Source: JBBROS01 sp963792675
Lineage (GTDB): Bacteria > Pseudomonadota > Alphaproteobacteria > Acetobacterales > Acetobacteraceae
NCBI GenBank assembly: GCA_963792675.1
Contig: CAWBWT010000002.1
Span: 1,426,001-1,490,000 of the forward strand
Direction: 5' to 3'
Length of the DNA stretch: 64,000 nucleotides
Below, piece after piece: positions 62,185-64,000 of this stretch; the stretch's first letter is position 1, and each line of letters starts with the position of its first letter. Below the pieces are notes generated by a model, which was given only the letters and a program-made list of their open reading frames with translations, ran no database searches and was not told the origin of the DNA. Both the position numbers and the translations under genes were made by a program.

Positions 62185-63411
62185 TCAACCGGGGTGCAGG
62201 CGGTTCTGGTCCTCGCGGTCGCTGCTGACGCCGACGGTCCGGATCAGCGCCGGGAACAGAGCGCAGGCGCGCAGCCGCTCCGGCCGCGGCACCGCCGCGC
62301 CCAGTCGTTCCAGCTCTTGCCTCGCATAGGCGTGCGCGGGGATGCCGGCGACCTCGTCCGCGGTGAGTGAATAGGCCAGCAGGCGCCAATCGACGTCGTA
62401 CGCGAACCCGTCCGCGCCGACCCAATCCAGCAGCTTGGCGGCGCCGGTCCGGCTCAGGATGTAGCCGTCGCCGCCGGGCGCGTTGTCGTCGGGGTGGAAG
62501 CCGGCCATCGCCTCGGCCAGCGGCACCGCGGCGATCGCGTCGAGTGAGGCGCCGCCGGTCTTGGGTTCGAGCCGGTCATTCACGAAGCACAGGTCGAACT
62601 CGTCCGGCAGGCCGAGCCCGCCCAGGGTCGCGGGCAGCTCCAGCAGCGGGATCACGTCGTCCTCGAGGATGAGGCCGTGGCTGTCGCCGCTCGCGAGCAA
62701 CGCTTCCCAGGCAGCGGCATGGCTCAGGAAGCAGCCCAGCGTGCCGCGCGGGGAGGCGGCGTCGCCGGTCAGCCGGCGCACTGCGGCCGCGGGCAGCCGG
62801 CTGCCTTCCACCGCGGCCTGGCGATGGATCGGCACGCGGCAGCCGGCGAACTGCCGCCCGAGTTCCACCATGCGCTCGGCGTTGCGGTCGAGGTTCACCA
62901 CGTAGGCGGCGTAGCGCGGGCCGTGCGCCGGCCAGGCTTGCCGCGCCAGGCGGTCGTAGCGGCGCGCGGTCTCGCCCCGCTGCGCGTACTCCTCCCGCTT
63001 TGGGTCGAGCCGGGCGGCTTCGGCGAAGGCGCACACCGCGCCGGGCCAGTCGCGGCGCTGCCGGGCCACATCGCCGCGGATGGCGTGCAGGCGGGCGTCG
63101 CCGGGCCAGCGGTGCAGCAGCTCGGACGCGCGGGCGTCGATCGCCTCGAGGTCGCTGCCGTGAAAGGCGTAGAGCGCCGCGTAATGCGCCAGCCACTCCG
63201 CGTCCGGCAGCCGCCTTGCCGCCCGGCGGAAGCGCGCGTCGCTGTCCGGGTAATGCAGCCCGGCACGCAAATCCTGCTTCAGCTCGAGCGCCAAGCCCCA
63301 ATCATCGGGCGCCGCATCGAGCAACGCGCGCCAGGCCGCGACGGCCCGGTTCGGGTCGTTGGCGGCACGGGCGGCGTAGGCTTCGGCGCGAAGGTTGGCG
63401 AGGCTGGACAT
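62185..63411 (-). CDS. Family 25 glycosyltransferase with N-terminal helical repeats
   Basis: This 408-residue protein has an N-terminal TPR-like part (AAWRALLDAAPDDWGLALEL, AVCAFAEAARLDPKREEY) of about 165 residues, then a GT25 domain: YVVNLDRNAERM, GCFLSHAAAWEALL, LILEDDVIPLLE. The ED-D motif is part of the donor-metal site. GT25 enzymes add sugars to LPS or other glycans. The gene follows the FAD oxidoreductase gene upstream by 31 bp. Substrate unknown. Confidence 0.82.
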   Translation of the reverse strand: MSSLANLRAEAYAARAANDPNRAVAAWRALLDAAPDDWGLALELKQDLRAGLHYPDSDARFRRAARRLPDAEWLAHYAALYAFHGSDLEAIDARASELLHRWPGDARLHAIRGDVARQRRDWPGAVCAFAEAARLDPKREEYAQRGETARRYDRLARQAWPAHGPRYAAYVVNLDRNAERMVELGRQFAGCRVPIHRQAAVEGSRLPAAAVRRLTGDAASPRGTLGCFLSHAAAWEALLASGDSHGLILEDDVIPLLELPATLGGLGLPDEFDLCFVNDRLEPKTGGASLDAIAAVPLAEAMAGFHPDDNAPGGDGYILSRTGAAKLLDWVGADGFAYDVDWRLLAYSLTADEVAGIPAHAYARQELERLGAAVPRPERLRACALFPALIRTVGVSSDREDQNRLHPG

Positions 63412-63533
63412 GCCGGGGCTTGTGCCCGGAGATTATGGCGGATTGACGTACAACGGACCGAACCGGTCGCTATAGCATCATCCGATCAATCGGGGTCACT
63501 CATCGGATGCACATGCTCGCAAAACTAAGGAGG

Positions 63534-63575
63534 CTAGAGCTCAAGCCGATCCGCTTCGATCGGATTGGGCTCTAG
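63534..63575 (-). terminator. Interrupted hairpin after the small membrane protein gene
   Basis: CTAGAGC (63534-63540) pairs with GCTCTAG (63569-63575), and inside CCGATC (63546-63551) pairs with GATCGG (63558-63563) around a 6-nt loop. It overlaps the TAG stop of the gene at 63572. The 63412-63533 stretch upstream of the glycosyltransferase carries no recognisable gene; a promoter for the latter may be there. Confidence 0.6.
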
Positions 63576-63826
63576 CGCCAGCGGCTGCGCAGATCGACGA
63601 CATGCATCAGCCCGCCGGCCAGCAGCAAGGCGCCGATCCAGCCCCACCAGATGTCGCGAAGCGCGGCACCCGCGGCGCCGACGAGGCAGGCGCCGGCGAG
63701 CAGGTTCGGCAGCAAAGCGCGGGGGGATAGCCCACGGCCGGTGCGCCGGTGCAAGGCCAGCAGAACCGCCGCCTCGACTGCCATGCCGCCCAGGATCAGC
63801 CAGACCACCGCGCCGCTGGCGAACAA
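63572..63826 (-). CDS. Small membrane protein (84 aa)
   Basis: A probable TTG start at 63826 (or CTG at 63835, five bases after GGAGG) gives two or three transmembrane segments: VVWLILGGMAVEAAVLLALH, LLPNLLAGACLVGAAGAAL and WIGALLLAGGLMHVVDL, ending DLRSRWR. The frame begins nine bases after the stop of the upstream gene, so they are one operon. I do not recognise the family. Confidence 0.55.
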   Translation of the reverse strand: MFASGAVVWLILGGMAVEAAVLLALHRRTGRGLSPRALLPNLLAGACLVGAAGAALRDIWWGWIGALLLAGGLMHVVDLRSRWR

Positions 63827-63835
63827 CGCCGCCAG

Positions 63836-64000
63836 TTATTCCTCCCGCCGCACGTGCCGGCGCATGCGGCGCAGGGCGAGATACATCAGCAGCGCCACCA
63901 CCGGGATGCTCGCCGCCATCGTCACCGTCGGCTGCACCGGCAGGCCGTACTCGTGCAGGCCCTCGGCGAAGTGCCCGATCAGGCTGACGACGTAATAGGT
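63836..64000 (-). CDS. Membrane protein, C-terminal fragment
   Basis: This frame enters from the right edge and stops at 63836-63838 (TAA). The last 54 residues read YYVVSLIGHFAEGLHEYGLP, then a hydrophobic helix (TMAASIPVVALLMYLALRR), then a basic tail RMRRHVRREE. It is clearly the end of an inner-membrane protein. Too little is visible to name it. GGAGG near its end doubles as the ribosome-binding site of the next small gene. Confidence 0.6.
   Translation of the reverse strand, partial: TYYVVSLIGHFAEGLHEYGLPVQPTVTMAASIPVVALLMYLALRRMRRHVRREE

Overview
The window is GC-rich DNA from one bacterial chromosome. Gene content points to an alphaproteobacterium, most likely a phototrophic member of the Acetobacteraceae (Rhodopila/Acidiphilium-like). 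The indications are purple-bacterial reaction-centre genes, a tetrahaem PufC, MinCDE, an alphaproteobacterial glnB/glnA plus glnK/amtB set, and many short GC-rich dyads between genes. The family assignment is inference; no rRNA or other marker is present.

Layout. 1-6350: the 3' end of cyoD, a metallophosphoesterase, two small hypothetical genes, a sensor histidine kinase, an amidase and an MFS transporter. 6385-12672, all on the minus strand: pufL-pufM-pufC-puhA-puhB followed within about 30 bp by minC-minD-minE. This is the most notable part of the window. It is a compact type II photosynthetic reaction-centre operon with no pufBA (LH1 antenna), bch or crt genes beside it. A two-site PpsR/CrtJ-type operator (four TGTCA/TGACA half-sites exactly 13 bp apart) lies in the 70-bp gap between pufL and a divergent SH3-type gene. 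The deduced QB pocket is unusual: acids at L210 and L213 are lost, and M44 is Glu.

12743-31472: SH3-like exported protein, alpha/beta hydrolase, ABC-F ATPase, two-domain M16 peptidase, then an amino-acid/amine block (MetY-like enzyme, two class III aminotransferases, cupin, solute-binding-like protein), a GST, a short envelope-polysaccharide pair (GT4 and O-antigen-ligase-like), a CobW GTPase with a WD40 partner, and an aldo/keto reductase. 31516-36915 is a nitrogen block on the minus strand: glnB-glnA behind a sigma-54-like promoter, and a porin followed by glnK-amtB. 37177-43735: PLP aminotransferase, a divergent PEP carboxylase-like protein, nitronate monooxygenase and a third class III aminotransferase. 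43979-48139: chalcone-isomerase-like protein, groES-groEL with a CIRCE operator, a REP-like element and a flavin monooxygenase. 48315-64000: FAD monooxygenase, molybdopterin oxidoreductase, DJ-1/PfpI protein, GFA-type zinc protein, lipid-kinase-like protein, PLP decarboxylase, a nadC/ABC/NUDIX cluster, GlcG-like protein, beta-propeller, FAD oxidoreductase, GT25 glycosyltransferase and small membrane proteins.

Sequence quality: groES, groEL, glnB, a WD40 gene and a luciferase-like monooxygenase each carry single-base frame breaks in otherwise well-conserved reading frames. They are more likely base-calling or assembly errors than real pseudogenes. No tRNA, rRNA, CRISPR array, insertion sequence or prophage was recognised, and no gene-free stretch exceeds about 300 bp.
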